Below, one piece after another: positions 1 through 7,067 of a stretch of 7,571 bases of DNA. Each line of letters opens with the position of its first letter. Positions within the stretch are counted from its first letter, which is position 1. The stretch is taken from assembly GCA_013331375.1 (NCBI GenBank), contig DUGO01000229.1:5045-12615 (forward strand). Direction: 5' to 3'. The position numbers and the translations under genes were made by a program. The DNA comes from Candidatus Methanoperedentaceae archaeon. Lineage in GTDB: Archaea > Halobacteriota > Methanosarcinia > Methanosarcinales > Methanoperedenaceae. The notes under the pieces are model-generated. The model was given only the letters and a program-made list of their open reading frames with translations, had not been told where the DNA came from and did no database searches.

Positions 1-17
1 AATCCACGGCAAAACCA

Positions 18-20
18 TAG
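18..20 (+). other. In-frame TAG interrupting the 5' part of atpI
   Basis: Reading back from atpI in its own frame, the coding-like sequence (AGELPGKIKVELSKLS from about 24) meets TAG at 18-20, preceded by codons for STAKP. The subunit should continue upstream. The TAG is therefore a real nonsense mutation, a base error (for example CAG read as TAG), the trace of a one-base indel nearby, or a sense codon for pyrrolysine. Reading the adjacent frame up to position 17 gives IHGKT(I), which would also join smoothly to the downstream protein if one base were extra. The window does not decide between these. Confidence 0.6.
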
Positions 21-1724
21 AGTGCAGGCGAGCTGCCAGGGAAAATCAAAGTTGAGCTGTCAAAGCTTTCCGCTGAGGTCCAGGCGCGCTATGAATCAGC
101 ACGCGCGATAGAGACAGAGCTCAAGGAAAAGGAGAACCTTGAAAAGCTGCTCATGCCGCTGGCAGCGCTGCCGCTTCCACTTGAATTATACCAGGGGTAT
201 GATACTGTGTCGGTTTTTGTTGGGTATTCGGAGACCGATATAAGTGTACCCGTTTCAAAAATAACGACGAGATTTGAGAAATTCGAGGGCGTGCACGAGG
301 GCAAGAGGATTATTGCGCTCTTTGTGCCGAAAGACAAAGAAAATGAGGTGGTGAAGCTCCTACAGGATGAGCCGTCTTATAGCGAGCTTGAGGTCCCGAC
401 GCTTGAGGGGAGCGCACGTGAAAAATTAGGTGAGATTGGGGCATCAAAGGCAGAACTCGGAAATAAGCTTGAAGGGCTCAAGAAAGAGCTCGAAGAGCTC
501 AAGAAGCAGTACACAGATTTCGTGCTTGCCTCGGACGAGTACCTCACGATGGAGACGCAGAAAGCTGAGGCTCCGCTGCGATTTGCAACATCGGAGAGCT
601 CGTTCATCATCGACGGCTGGGTGCCGTCAGACAGGTACGAAGACCTTGCATCAACGCTGGGCAGTATCAGCCCAAGGATATATGTGGGCAAACTTCCTGA
701 GGCGAAGCATGAAGACATGCCGATTGCACTTGACAATCCCACTCCGGCAAAGCCATTCGAGCTTTTGATCGAGACGTTCGCAACCCCGAAATACGGCGAG
801 GTCGACCCCTCGGCGCTTCTCTTCATCACGTTCCCGCTATTCTATGCCCTGATGCTAGGGGATGTCGGGTACGGGATAATCATAGCAGCGATTGCACTGT
901 TCATAATGTCCAGATTCAGGACCGGAGGACTGCACGCGCTCTCGTATATACTGCTGTACTCCGCGGTGCTCTCCATAGTGTTTGGCGTGATATACGGCGA
1001 ATTCTTCGGAGTCCCGGTATTCAATGAGTTCGTCAACGGCGAGCACGAAGAAGGGCTGCTCGGGATAGATGGACCTGTCATCGGTCCGCTGCACACGCCC
1101 GTCTCGCGGTTCGCCAATGTCGAGAGCTTGCTTCTGCTCTCACTCATCATTGGGCTTGTCCACGTGTATCTGGGGCTCATAATAGGCTTCAGGAACGTGG
1201 CTGCAGAGCACGACTTGAAACACGCGTTCTTTGCGAAGGGCAGCTGGATGCTCATACTTACAGGCGGGCTCCTGCTCATAGCCAGGGTGCTGCCCTCACT
1301 CAGGGCAGGAGCAGCGATCGCCCCTGACCCTGTTATAGGCACAGGCGCGATTCTATTCGTACTCGGTATAGGTATTCTTGTGAAAGGCGAAGGGGGCATA
1401 GCTGTGCTCGAAATACCCACGCTTTTAAGCAATGTGCTATCGTATTCAAGGATACTCGCCATAGGGCTCTCCTCGGCAGGCATTGCGCTTGCTGTGAATA
1501 CGCTTGTAAAGGATTTGTTCTTCTCATCAGGTAATATTGTTCTTATCGCCGCGGGAGTCGTGGTGCTGTTCATCGGTCACCTCATCAACCTCCTGCTCGG
1601 AATCATAGGACCCGGACTGCACTCCCTCAGGCTGCAGTACGTTGAGTTCTTTACTAAATTTTATGAAGGCGGCGGAACAAAATACAGTCCGTTCGGCTTT
1701 ATGAGAAAATATACGGAGGAATGA
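21..1724 (+). CDS. atpI: A-type ATP synthase subunit I (a subunit), 5'-partial
   Basis: This is the stator membrane subunit that carries the ion half-channels and faces the c ring. The readable frame gives 567 residues. The first ~240 form the cytoplasmic arm, with charged helical stretches (Leu/Glu/Lys heptads near 470-510). From about 810 on there are some seven or eight hydrophobic helices. The GDVGYG motif (859-876) is typical of V/A-type a subunits. The channel arginine expected in the SYSRILA motif is the codon at 1449-1451, and a second conserved Arg lies in HSLRLQYVEFF (1629-1631). Family members are usually 650-700 residues, so roughly 80-100 N-terminal residues are missing. The frame is clearly coding from 21, well before the first ATG at 153, which has no Shine-Dalgarno motif and sits inside a helix. 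An in-frame TAG at 18-20 blocks simple extension to the window edge. The gene ends in TGA seven bases before atpK. Family assignment is very secure; the true 5' structure is not. Confidence 0.93.
   Translation, partial: SAGELPGKIKVELSKLSAEVQARYESARAIETELKEKENLEKLLMPLAALPLPLELYQGYDTVSVFVGYSETDISVPVSKITTRFEKFEGVHEGKRIIALFVPKDKENEVVKLLQDEPSYSELEVPTLEGSAREKLGEIGASKAELGNKLEGLKKELEELKKQYTDFVLASDEYLTMETQKAEAPLRFATSESSFIIDGWVPSDRYEDLASTLGSISPRIYVGKLPEAKHEDMPIALDNPTPAKPFELLIETFATPKYGEVDPSALLFITFPLFYALMLGDVGYGIIIAAIALFIMSRFRTGGLHALSYILLYSAVLSIVFGVIYGEFFGVPVFNEFVNGEHEEGLLGIDGPVIGPLHTPVSRFANVESLLLLSLIIGLVHVYLGLIIGFRNVAAEHDLKHAFFAKGSWMLILTGGLLLIARVLPSLRAGAAIAPDPVIGTGAILFVLGIGILVKGEGGIAVLEIPTLLSNVLSYSRILAIGLSSAGIALAVNTLVKDLFFSSGNIVLIAAGVVVLFIGHLINLLLGIIGPGLHSLRLQYVEFFTKFYEGGGTKYSPFGFMRKYTEE
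1715..1720 (+). promoter_or_regulatory. Ribosome binding site of atpK (GGAGGA)
   Basis: GGAGGA lies inside the last codons of atpI, ten bases before the ATG at 1731. It is one of the two strongest Shine-Dalgarno matches in the window. That fits the need to make many c subunits per complex, although the stoichiometric link is inference. Confidence 0.7.
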
Positions 1725-1730
1725 AAAGAT

Positions 1731-1967
1731 ATGGCAATGGACCCATTTGCAGCTGGAATGTTAGCTGTTGGTGCAGGATTGGCGGTTGGACTTGCAGGAC
1801 TCGGCGCAGGGCTTGGCGAACAGGCAATTGGCGCTGCAGCCGTAGGCGCAATGGCAGAAGACGAGAAGTTCTTCGGAAAGGGACTGTTGATGACGGTCAT
1901 TCCGGAATCAATCGCTATATTCGGGCTTGTGGTCGCACTCATCCTGCTGTTCCTGTTCAATAAGTAA
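1731..1967 (+). CDS. atpK: A-type ATP synthase subunit K (c subunit, rotor proteolipid)
   Basis: This 78-residue membrane protein oligomerises into the rotor ring that carries ions past AtpI. It is a single hairpin: a Gly/Ala-rich helix at about residues 7-41 (GAGLAVGLAGLGAGLG), a polar loop AEDEKFFGK at 42-50, and a second helix at about 51-76. The ion-binding carboxylate is Glu59 in the PES motif. Glu30, in GLGEQ of helix 1, is a second acidic residue at the level expected of an ion ligand. The single-hairpin form differs from the duplicated 16-kDa eukaryotic-type proteolipids and from the fused multi-hairpin forms of some methanogens. The start at 1731 is supported by GGAGGA ten bases upstream; an ATG at 1737 is the alternative. 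It is the only complete gene here ending in TAA. Confidence 0.96.
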   Translation: MAMDPFAAGMLAVGAGLAVGLAGLGAGLGEQAIGAAAVGAMAEDEKFFGKGLLMTVIPESIAIFGLVVALILLFLFNK

Positions 1968-1980
1968 GCTGTGAAGCGGT

Positions 1981-2532
1981 ATGGGACTCGAAGAGATTGT
2001 AAAGGACATAGCCGACAAGGGGAAGTCTGAAGCCGACAGAGTCAATGAGGAGACCGCACGGTCGGTCAAGAGCATCCTGGATGAAGCTGAATCACAGGTA
2101 GCTACACTTGCCGCAAAAAAGAAAGAAGAGGTGGCAAGAGACGTGGAGCGCCTGAAAAAGCAGGAGATGTCGAGCGCAAATCTTGAGGTCAAGCGCGTAA
2201 TCCTCAACGCACGGAAGGATGTGCTTGATGCGGCATTTGCAGAGACGCGGAGCAGGCTCGCAAATCTGCCTCCCGAACGCAACGTGGTCATACTCCAGTC
2301 CCTGCTGAAGCTGTGCCAGGAGCATTCGAGAGTCTACTCCAGCGAGAAGGACGCAACACTGATACGAAAAATAGCGCCTGATATAATGCTCGCCGGAACG
2401 ATAGACTGCATTGGCGGCATAATCATTGAGAGCGCGGACGCTACGGTCAGGCTTGATTACACGTACGATACCATGATCAAGGGGCTTTTCGAGCAGTCCC
2501 AGAAGAAGATATCCGAGCTCCTGTTCGGGTGA
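1981..2532 (+). CDS. atpE: A-type ATP synthase subunit E (peripheral stalk)
   Basis: This 183-residue protein is a peripheral-stalk subunit. In this family it pairs with AtpH in a long coiled coil tying the A3B3 head to AtpI. Residues 1 to about 85 are almost purely charged/Ala-rich helix, as in DEAESQVATLAAKKKEEVARD and following. The C-terminal half (about 95-183) has the mixed alpha/beta pattern of the V-type E head-binding domain, with the recognisable IDCIGGIIIESADATVRLDYTYD segment just before the final helix. The length matches the family (about 180-205). The ATG lies 13 bases after the atpK stop, with GTGA at 1971-1974 as a weak ribosome site. The partner gene atpH is not present in the window; it is normally found upstream of atpI. 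Confidence 0.94.
   Translation: MGLEEIVKDIADKGKSEADRVNEETARSVKSILDEAESQVATLAAKKKEEVARDVERLKKQEMSSANLEVKRVILNARKDVLDAAFAETRSRLANLPPERNVVILQSLLKLCQEHSRVYSSEKDATLIRKIAPDIMLAGTIDCIGGIIIESADATVRLDYTYDTMIKGLFEQSQKKISELLFG
2528..2532 (+). promoter_or_regulatory. Ribosome binding site deciding the atpC start (GGTGA)
   Basis: GGTGA overlaps the atpE stop codon and lies five bases before the ATG at 2538. The same five-base spacing is seen before atpF and atpD, which favours ATG 2538. The GTG at 2529 sits inside this motif and has no good motif of its own upstream. Confidence 0.55.
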
Positions 2533-2537
2533 GCTTG

Positions 2538-3578
2538 ATGGGTGTTCTATCTAAACTGACCGGAGGAACGCGCTACGCCTACATCACAGCCCGCGTCAGG
2601 GGGATGAAGCGGCGCCTCCTGCCAAAGGAGATGTATCCCAAGCTCCTCAACATGGAGATACCCGAGATAACCCGCCTGATAGAGGAAACCGAGTACAAGA
2701 AGGATGTGGACGAACTGGCGCGGGACTACTCAGGCACAGACCTTGTGGAGCATGCGCTGAGCCGCAACCTTGCAATGACGTATCGAAAGCTGCTGGACAT
2801 ATCCACGAATGAACCTCACTACCTTATAACTGAGTATCTAAGGCAGTGGGATATCTGGAACATCAAGACCGTGCTCCGGGGCAAATACTACGGCGCGGTT
2901 CCGGAAGAAATACTTAAATCCGTGGTCTCAGCCGGGCAGCTGCGCTATCGGGATATTACAGAGATAGCAAAGCTTGAAAGCGTGGACGGGGTAATCGCAG
3001 CGCTTTCCCATACACCCTACTACCCTGTCTTAAGAGAATATCGCGGTGGCATGCTGTCACACGTCGAGAACGAGCTTGACAAACTGTACTACGCACGACT
3101 GCTTGAGTCTCTGGGGGACTCGGAGGGTGAGAAGCTGTTCCTGCGGTTTCTGCGGATTGAGATTGACATTAAGAATATCAAGAACCTGTTTCGGCTCAAG
3201 AGAGCAGGGGCGGAACGAGATGCAATAATGGATACGCTCATTCCGGGAGGATTCGAGCTCGGGATGGATGAGCTTGTACGCCTTGCAGCCATGTCCTATC
3301 AGGAATTCTCAAAATCAATCGAGGGACACTCTTACTGGCAGGCGATTTCTTCCTTTGTAAAGGACGACATGGGCTCACTCCGTGACGTTGAGGTTGGGCT
3401 TGAAAGCTACTCCATGAACTATGCATCACGCATATCCCATTATTACCCGCTCTCGATACTTCCTGTGATGGAATACATGCTGAGCAAAAAGATAGAGGTG
3501 GACAATCTTCGTATAATCGTGCGGGGCAAGGCGACCAGCCTGTCTATGGACATTATCAAGAGGCACCTGGTGATGTGA
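2538..3578 (+). CDS. atpC: A-type ATP synthase subunit C (rotor socket, V-type d homologue)
   Basis: Subunit C sits on the cytoplasmic face of the c ring and receives the foot of the D-F shaft, so ring rotation reaches the catalytic head. The 346-residue product has the archaeal V-type AC39/C pattern. It starts with YAYITARVRGMKRRLLP, then LLNMEIPEITRLIEETEY, the LITEYLRQWDIWNIKTVLRGKYYG segment in the first third, and two further all-helical repeats with similar ILR/IKNLFRLKR motifs (about residues 205-225) and IEVDNLRIIVRGK near the end. These three repeats form the funnel fold known for this family. Length is normal (about 340-360). The gene could start at GTG 2529, overlapping the atpE stop as GTGA and adding three residues, but GGTGA spacing favours ATG 2538. 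Confidence 0.94.
   Translation: MGVLSKLTGGTRYAYITARVRGMKRRLLPKEMYPKLLNMEIPEITRLIEETEYKKDVDELARDYSGTDLVEHALSRNLAMTYRKLLDISTNEPHYLITEYLRQWDIWNIKTVLRGKYYGAVPEEILKSVVSAGQLRYRDITEIAKLESVDGVIAALSHTPYYPVLREYRGGMLSHVENELDKLYYARLLESLGDSEGEKLFLRFLRIEIDIKNIKNLFRLKRAGAERDAIMDTLIPGGFELGMDELVRLAAMSYQEFSKSIEGHSYWQAISSFVKDDMGSLRDVEVGLESYSMNYASRISHYYPLSILPVMEYMLSKKIEVDNLRIIVRGKATSLSMDIIKRHLVM
3569..3574 (+). promoter_or_regulatory. Ribosome binding site of atpF (GGTGAT)
   Basis: GGTGAT is a full match to the archaeal 16S tail complement. It is embedded in the last codons of atpC, five bases before the atpF ATG. Ribosomes ending atpC stop on top of it, so translational coupling is likely. Confidence 0.65.
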
Positions 3579-3579
3579 A

Positions 3580-3879
3580 ATGGAAATTGCTGTCGTAGGT
3601 ACACCGGAGTTCGTTATCGGGTTCAGGCTTGCAGGGGTGCGGAAGACCTATGAGGTCGGGGAAAAGGAGCTTGTGCCAACCATCCAGAAGGTGCTGGAAG
3701 ATAAAACCGTGGGTATCCTTGTTATTCATGCTAATCACTTAGCAAAGCTGCCGCCGGCGCTTGCAGAGGTTCTTGACGAGTCGGTTGAGCCGACCGTAAT
3801 ATCAATAGGCGGAAAGGGCGAGAGTTCGAACATAAGAGAGAAAATAAAACAAGCGGTAGGTGTTGATCTGTGGAAATGA
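3580..3879 (+). CDS. atpF: A-type ATP synthase subunit F (central stalk)
   Basis: Subunit F is a small soluble protein that binds subunit D in the central shaft. In related A/V-type enzymes it modulates ATP hydrolysis. The 99-residue product has the family N-terminus [19 protein letters not shown], a Rossmann-like middle strand [15 protein letters not shown], the switch-region strand [11 protein letters not shown], and the C-terminal helix ending VGVDLWK, close to the conserved family ending. Length is typical (about 100). It begins one base after the atpC stop, and its own TGA overlaps the internal ATG of atpA (ATGA at 3876-3879), so its translation is tightly linked to both neighbours. Confidence 0.95.
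   Translation: MEIAVVGTPEFVIGFRLAGVRKTYEVGEKELVPTIQKVLEDKTVGILVIHANHLAKLPPALAEVLDESVEPTVISIGGKGESSNIREKIKQAVGVDLWK
3858..3862 (+). promoter_or_regulatory. Ribosome binding site deciding the atpA start (AGGTG)
   Basis: AGGTG lies seven bases before GTG 3870 and thirteen before ATG 3876. The spacing favours GTG 3870 as the main start. The family N-terminus, normally close to MEVKGEIYRV, also fits the longer product. Confidence 0.55.
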
Positions 3880-5609
3880 AAGGTGAAATTTTTCGAGTAT
3901 CGGGACCCGTCGTCACCGTCTCCGGCGTAAAGACACGCATGTATGACGTTGTAAAGGTCGGAAACGAGGGGCTGATGGGCGAGGTCATTGGTATAGAGGG
4001 CGAGAAGTCAATCGTGCAGGTCTATGAGGACACAAACGGCGTTAAGCCGGGTGAGCCGGTCGAGAACACAGGGCTTTCGCTCTCGGTAGAGCTTGGTCCG
4101 GGACTGCTCAAGAGCATTTATGACGGCATCCAGAGACCTCTGCCTCTTTTGCTCACAAAGATGGGCGATTTCATCAGGCGCGGCGTGTCCGCAAACGGTC
4201 TTGACAGGACGCAGCAGTGGGAGTTCAAGCCCACGGTGAAGAAGGGCGACACGGTCAGCGGCGGCAGCATAATCGGGACTGTGCAGGAGACGCAGAATAT
4301 AGAGCACAGGATACTTGTGCCGCCCGGCGTTTCTGGCACTGTGGAAGAAATAAAGAAGGGAAAGTTCACTGTCGACCAGACGGTCTGCGTGCTGAACGGC
4401 GGCACGGAGCTCACGATGATGCAGAAGTGGCCTGTCAGGAAGCCAAGACCCGTAGCGAAAAAGCTCATGCCCAGCACGCCGCTTCTCACAGGTCAGAGGA
4501 TACTCGACGGGTTATTCCCGGTCGCCAAAGGGGGAACGGCTGCCATACCGGGTCCTTTCGGCAGCGGGAAGACTGTCACGCAGCAGCAGCTTGCAAAGTG
4601 GAGCGATACGGATATCGTTGTTTATATCGGATGCGGCGAGCGCGGCAATGAGATGGCTGACGTGCTGAACGAGTTCCCTGAGCTTGAAGACCCAAAGACA
4701 GGAAGACCTCTCATGGAGAGGACCGTGCTGATTGCCAATACCTCTAACATGCCGGTGGCTGCAAGAGAGGCATCTGTCTATACAGGCATCACAATTGCAG
4801 AGTATTACCGGGACATGGGTTACGACGTATCGCTCATGGCGGACTCAACATCACGATGGGCAGAGGCGATGCGAGAGATTTCATCACGGCTTGAGGAGAT
4901 GCCGGGTGAAGAGGGATATCCAGCATACCTTGCTGCGAGGCTGTCCGAGTTCTACGAGCGCGCAGGCAAGACTAACACTCTTGCAGGCAATCAGGGCTCG
5001 ATTACGGTCATAGGCGCGGTCTCCCCGCCCGGCGGAGACTTTTCAGAACCGGTAACCCAGAATACGCTCAGGATTGTCAAGGTGTTCTGGGCGCTTGACG
5101 CAAAGCTCGCACAGAGGCGGCATTTCCCTGCCATCAACTGGCTCAACAGCTATTCGCTGTACACGAAGGCGTTCAGCGAGTGGTACGGCAAGAACGTCTC
5201 GCCTGAATGGGAAAAGCTGAGAGACGATGCCATAAACCTGCTGCAGAGGGAGGCTGAGTTACAGGAAATCGTGCAGCTTGTGGGTTCTGACGCGCTCCCC
5301 GAAGACCAGCAGCTCACGCTCGAAATAGCACGAATGATGAGAGAGTACTTCCTGCAGCAGAACGCGTACCACGAGGTTGACACGTACTGCTCCATGCATA
5401 AGCAGTACAGGCTGCTCAAGGCAATAACCAGCTTCGGTGACAGGGCAGGCTCTGCGCTTGAGTCGGGCGTGCCAATCAAGGACGTACTGGCTCTCAAGTC
5501 AAAGAACGACCTTGCAAAGGTCAAGTTCGAGCGGGAATTTGACAAGGCTATAGACGGCATAACTGCACAGATGGATGATGAGTTCAAGAAGCTGCAGGAG
5601 GCGAAGTGA
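3870..5609 (+). CDS. atpA: A-type ATP synthase catalytic subunit A
   Basis: This is the ATP-forming subunit, three copies alternating with B in the head. The 579-residue product has the N-terminal beta-barrel (about 1-75) and the V/A-specific bulge or non-homologous region (about 112-190, with WEFKP and VPPGVSGTV). The nucleotide domain follows, with P-loop GPFGSGKT at 228-235 (Lys234, Thr235), the GCGERGNE loop with catalytic Glu257, and Walker [11 protein letters not shown] with Asp325. [16 protein letters not shown] and the helical C-terminal domain complete it. All key residues are intact and length is normal (about 578-590). The P-loop, a common intein site in archaeal A subunits, is uninterrupted. 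GTG 3870 overlaps the end of atpF by ten bases; ATG 3876 is the alternative start, two residues shorter. It ends two bases before the atpB ATG. Confidence 0.98.
   Translation: MEMKGEIFRVSGPVVTVSGVKTRMYDVVKVGNEGLMGEVIGIEGEKSIVQVYEDTNGVKPGEPVENTGLSLSVELGPGLLKSIYDGIQRPLPLLLTKMGDFIRRGVSANGLDRTQQWEFKPTVKKGDTVSGGSIIGTVQETQNIEHRILVPPGVSGTVEEIKKGKFTVDQTVCVLNGGTELTMMQKWPVRKPRPVAKKLMPSTPLLTGQRILDGLFPVAKGGTAAIPGPFGSGKTVTQQQLAKWSDTDIVVYIGCGERGNEMADVLNEFPELEDPKTGRPLMERTVLIANTSNMPVAAREASVYTGITIAEYYRDMGYDVSLMADSTSRWAEAMREISSRLEEMPGEEGYPAYLAARLSEFYERAGKTNTLAGNQGSITVIGAVSPPGGDFSEPVTQNTLRIVKVFWALDAKLAQRRHFPAINWLNSYSLYTKAFSEWYGKNVSPEWEKLRDDAINLLQREAELQEIVQLVGSDALPEDQQLTLEIARMMREYFLQQNAYHEVDTYCSMHKQYRLLKAITSFGDRAGSALESGVPIKDVLALKSKNDLAKVKFEREFDKAIDGITAQMDDEFKKLQEAK
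5596..5601 (+). promoter_or_regulatory. Ribosome binding site deciding the atpB start (AGGAGG)
   Basis: AGGAGG sits in the last codons of atpA, ten bases before ATG 5612 and only four before GTG 5606. The four-base spacing is too short for efficient initiation, and the family usually begins M-x-KEYKTI, so ATG 5612 is preferred. Confidence 0.65.
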
Positions 5610-5611
5610 CC

Positions 5612-7024
5612 ATGACAAAGGAATATAAGACCATACGGGAGATAGCAGGTCCACTGATATTTGTCGAGAAGACCGAGCCTGTGGGCTACGGCGAACTCGT
5701 GCATATAACGCTGACCGACGGGAGCCGCAAGAGGGGGCAGGTTCTGGATACTTCGAGCAATGTGGTGGTTGTCCAGGTATTCGAGGGTACGGGCGGTCTG
5801 AACAGCGAGTGCGGTGTGCGCTTTACGGGCGAGACCATCAAGCTGCCGGTCTCGGGCGAGATGCTGGGGCGCATCCTGTCTGGCTCAGGCGAGCCGCTCG
5901 ACGGCGGACCAGGTATCATACCTGATGACAAGCTCGACATCACGGGCGCGGCTATAAATCCATATGCGAGGCTGCCGCCAAAGGACTTTATCCAAACCGG
6001 TATCTCCACGATTGACGGCATGAACACGCTCGTGCGGGGGCAGAAGCTGCCGATTTTCTCAGGCTCAGGGCTGCCGCACAACGAAATAGCGCTCCAGATT
6101 GCAAGGCAGGCGAAGGTCAGGGGTCAGGGCGAGGAGTTCGCGGTCGTGTTCGCTGCAATGGGTATCACGAATGAGGAAGCCCAGTACTTCATGCGCGACT
6201 TTGAGAGGACTGGCGCTCTTGAAAGAGCAGTCGTTTTCCTCAACCTTGCAGACGACCCGGCTGTGGAGAGGCTGATAACCCCGAGGCTTGCGCTTACGGC
6301 TGCAGAGTATTTCGCTTACGAGCACGAGATGCATGTGCTTGTCATCCTGACTGATTTTACAAATTATTGCGAGGCGCTGCGACAGATGGGCGCTGCAAGG
6401 GAAGAGGTGCCTGGCAGGCGCGGCTATCCGGGCTACATGTACACAGATCTTGCCTCGCTGTATGAGAGGGCAGGCGTTGTCCGGGGACGGAAGGGCTCAG
6501 TCACGCAGTTCCCCATACTTTCGATGCCGGGTGACGATATCACTCACCCGATACCCGACCTCAGCGGCTATATCACAGAGGGGCAGATTGTCATCTCAAG
6601 AGAGCTGCACAGGAAGGGCATATACCCGCCCATCAACGTGCTGCCGTCACTGTCAAGGCTCATGAACTCTGGCATAGGCGCAGGCAGGACGCGCGACGAC
6701 CACAAGGCTGTATCAGACCAGCTCTATGCTGGATACGCCGAGGGACGCGACCTGCGCGGTCTTGTGGCTATCGTGGGCAAGGATGCGCTGTCTGACAGGG
6801 ACAAGAAGCTGCTTGAGTTCGCGGACATGTTCGAGGACAGGTTCGTGCGGCAGGGCGTGGACGAGGACAGGGATATCGAGAGGACGCTCGACCTCGGCTG
6901 GGAGCTTTTGTCAGAGCTGCCTGAGGCGCTGCTCACAAGGATTGACAACAAGTACATCCAGAAGTACCATCCTGCGCACAGAGAGAAGGAAGAGGAGAAG
7001 GCAGTTGCGCCCGCAGCAGGATGA
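5612..7024 (+). CDS. atpB: A-type ATP synthase non-catalytic subunit B
   Basis: Subunit B alternates with A in the hexameric head and binds nucleotide without turning it over. The 470-residue product begins [20 protein letters not shown], the usual N-terminus. It has the beta-barrel (1 to about 75), the [14 protein letters not shown] and [17 protein letters not shown] segments, and the degenerate P-loop region [10 protein letters not shown] around residues 149-158, lacking the Lys-Thr of a true Walker [23 protein letters not shown] and [24 protein letters not shown] follow. The C-terminal helical domain ends in the conserved [14 protein letters not shown]. Beyond this lies a 13-residue tail, [16 protein letters not shown] 5606, overlapping the atpA stop as GTGA, would add two residues but is placed poorly relative to AGGAGG. 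Confidence 0.98.
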   Translation: MTKEYKTIREIAGPLIFVEKTEPVGYGELVHITLTDGSRKRGQVLDTSSNVVVVQVFEGTGGLNSECGVRFTGETIKLPVSGEMLGRILSGSGEPLDGGPGIIPDDKLDITGAAINPYARLPPKDFIQTGISTIDGMNTLVRGQKLPIFSGSGLPHNEIALQIARQAKVRGQGEEFAVVFAAMGITNEEAQYFMRDFERTGALERAVVFLNLADDPAVERLITPRLALTAAEYFAYEHEMHVLVILTDFTNYCEALRQMGAAREEVPGRRGYPGYMYTDLASLYERAGVVRGRKGSVTQFPILSMPGDDITHPIPDLSGYITEGQIVISRELHRKGIYPPINVLPSLSRLMNSGIGAGRTRDDHKAVSDQLYAGYAEGRDLRGLVAIVGKDALSDRDKKLLEFADMFEDRFVRQGVDEDRDIERTLDLGWELLSELPEALLTRIDNKYIQKYHPAHREKEEEKAVAPAAG

Positions 7025-7056
7025 GGGCGCAGCATCCTCAAGGCAAGATAATGTGA
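7021..7056 (+). other. Mini-ORF in the atpB-atpD gap
   Basis: An ATG overlapping the atpB stop (ATGA at 7021-7024) opens a frame of 11 codons ([11 protein letters not shown]) ending in TGA at 7054-7056, just before atpD. The purine run AGCAGG immediately upstream is too close to be a normal ribosome site. It could pass terminating ribosomes towards atpD, or be chance. No protein function is claimed. Confidence 0.2.
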
Positions 7057-7062
7057 TGTGAT
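7053..7062 (+). promoter_or_regulatory. Ribosome binding site of atpD (tandem GTGAT)
   Basis: GTGAT occurs twice back to back (7053-7057 and 7058-7062). The second copy is five bases before the atpD ATG, the same spacing as at atpC and atpF. Confidence 0.5.
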
Positions 7063-7067
7063 TCGAC

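Noticed and set aside
470..510. Short repeat of GAGCTCAAGAAG-like units in atpI
   Set aside because: It reflects Leu/Glu/Lys heptads of a coiled coil using the same codons, not a separate DNA repeat element.
377..829. Minus-strand open frame of 150 codons in the atpI cytoplasmic part
   Set aside because: Ser-rich, antisense to a conserved gene, no ribosome site or family resemblance.
842..1573. Long open frame on the minus strand (243 codons) inside atpI
   Set aside because: Its translation is Ser/Pro/Thr-rich with no recognisable domain and lies wholly antisense to membrane-helix codons of atpI. It is a shadow of codon bias.
153..1724. ATG 153 as the true start of atpI
   Set aside because: The frame upstream to 21 codes for a fitting charged helix with no break, ATG 153 has no Shine-Dalgarno motif, and a start there would leave the protein far shorter than the family.
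1721..1963. Plus-strand open frame overlapping atpK in another frame
   Set aside because: Trp/Arg/Cys-rich nonsense-like translation fully inside a clear c-subunit gene.
4551..4574. Possible intein at the AtpA P-loop
   Set aside because: Archaeal A subunits often carry an intein here, but GPFGSGKT is continuous and the protein has normal length.
4217..4651. Plus-strand 144-codon frame inside atpA
   Set aside because: His/Arg/Cys-rich out-of-frame reading of the most conserved part of the A subunit.
7025..7067. Terminator or internal promoter between atpB and atpD
   Set aside because: No T-rich run, no convincing hairpin and no TATA/BRE-like box in the 43 bases; atpD belongs to the same operon.
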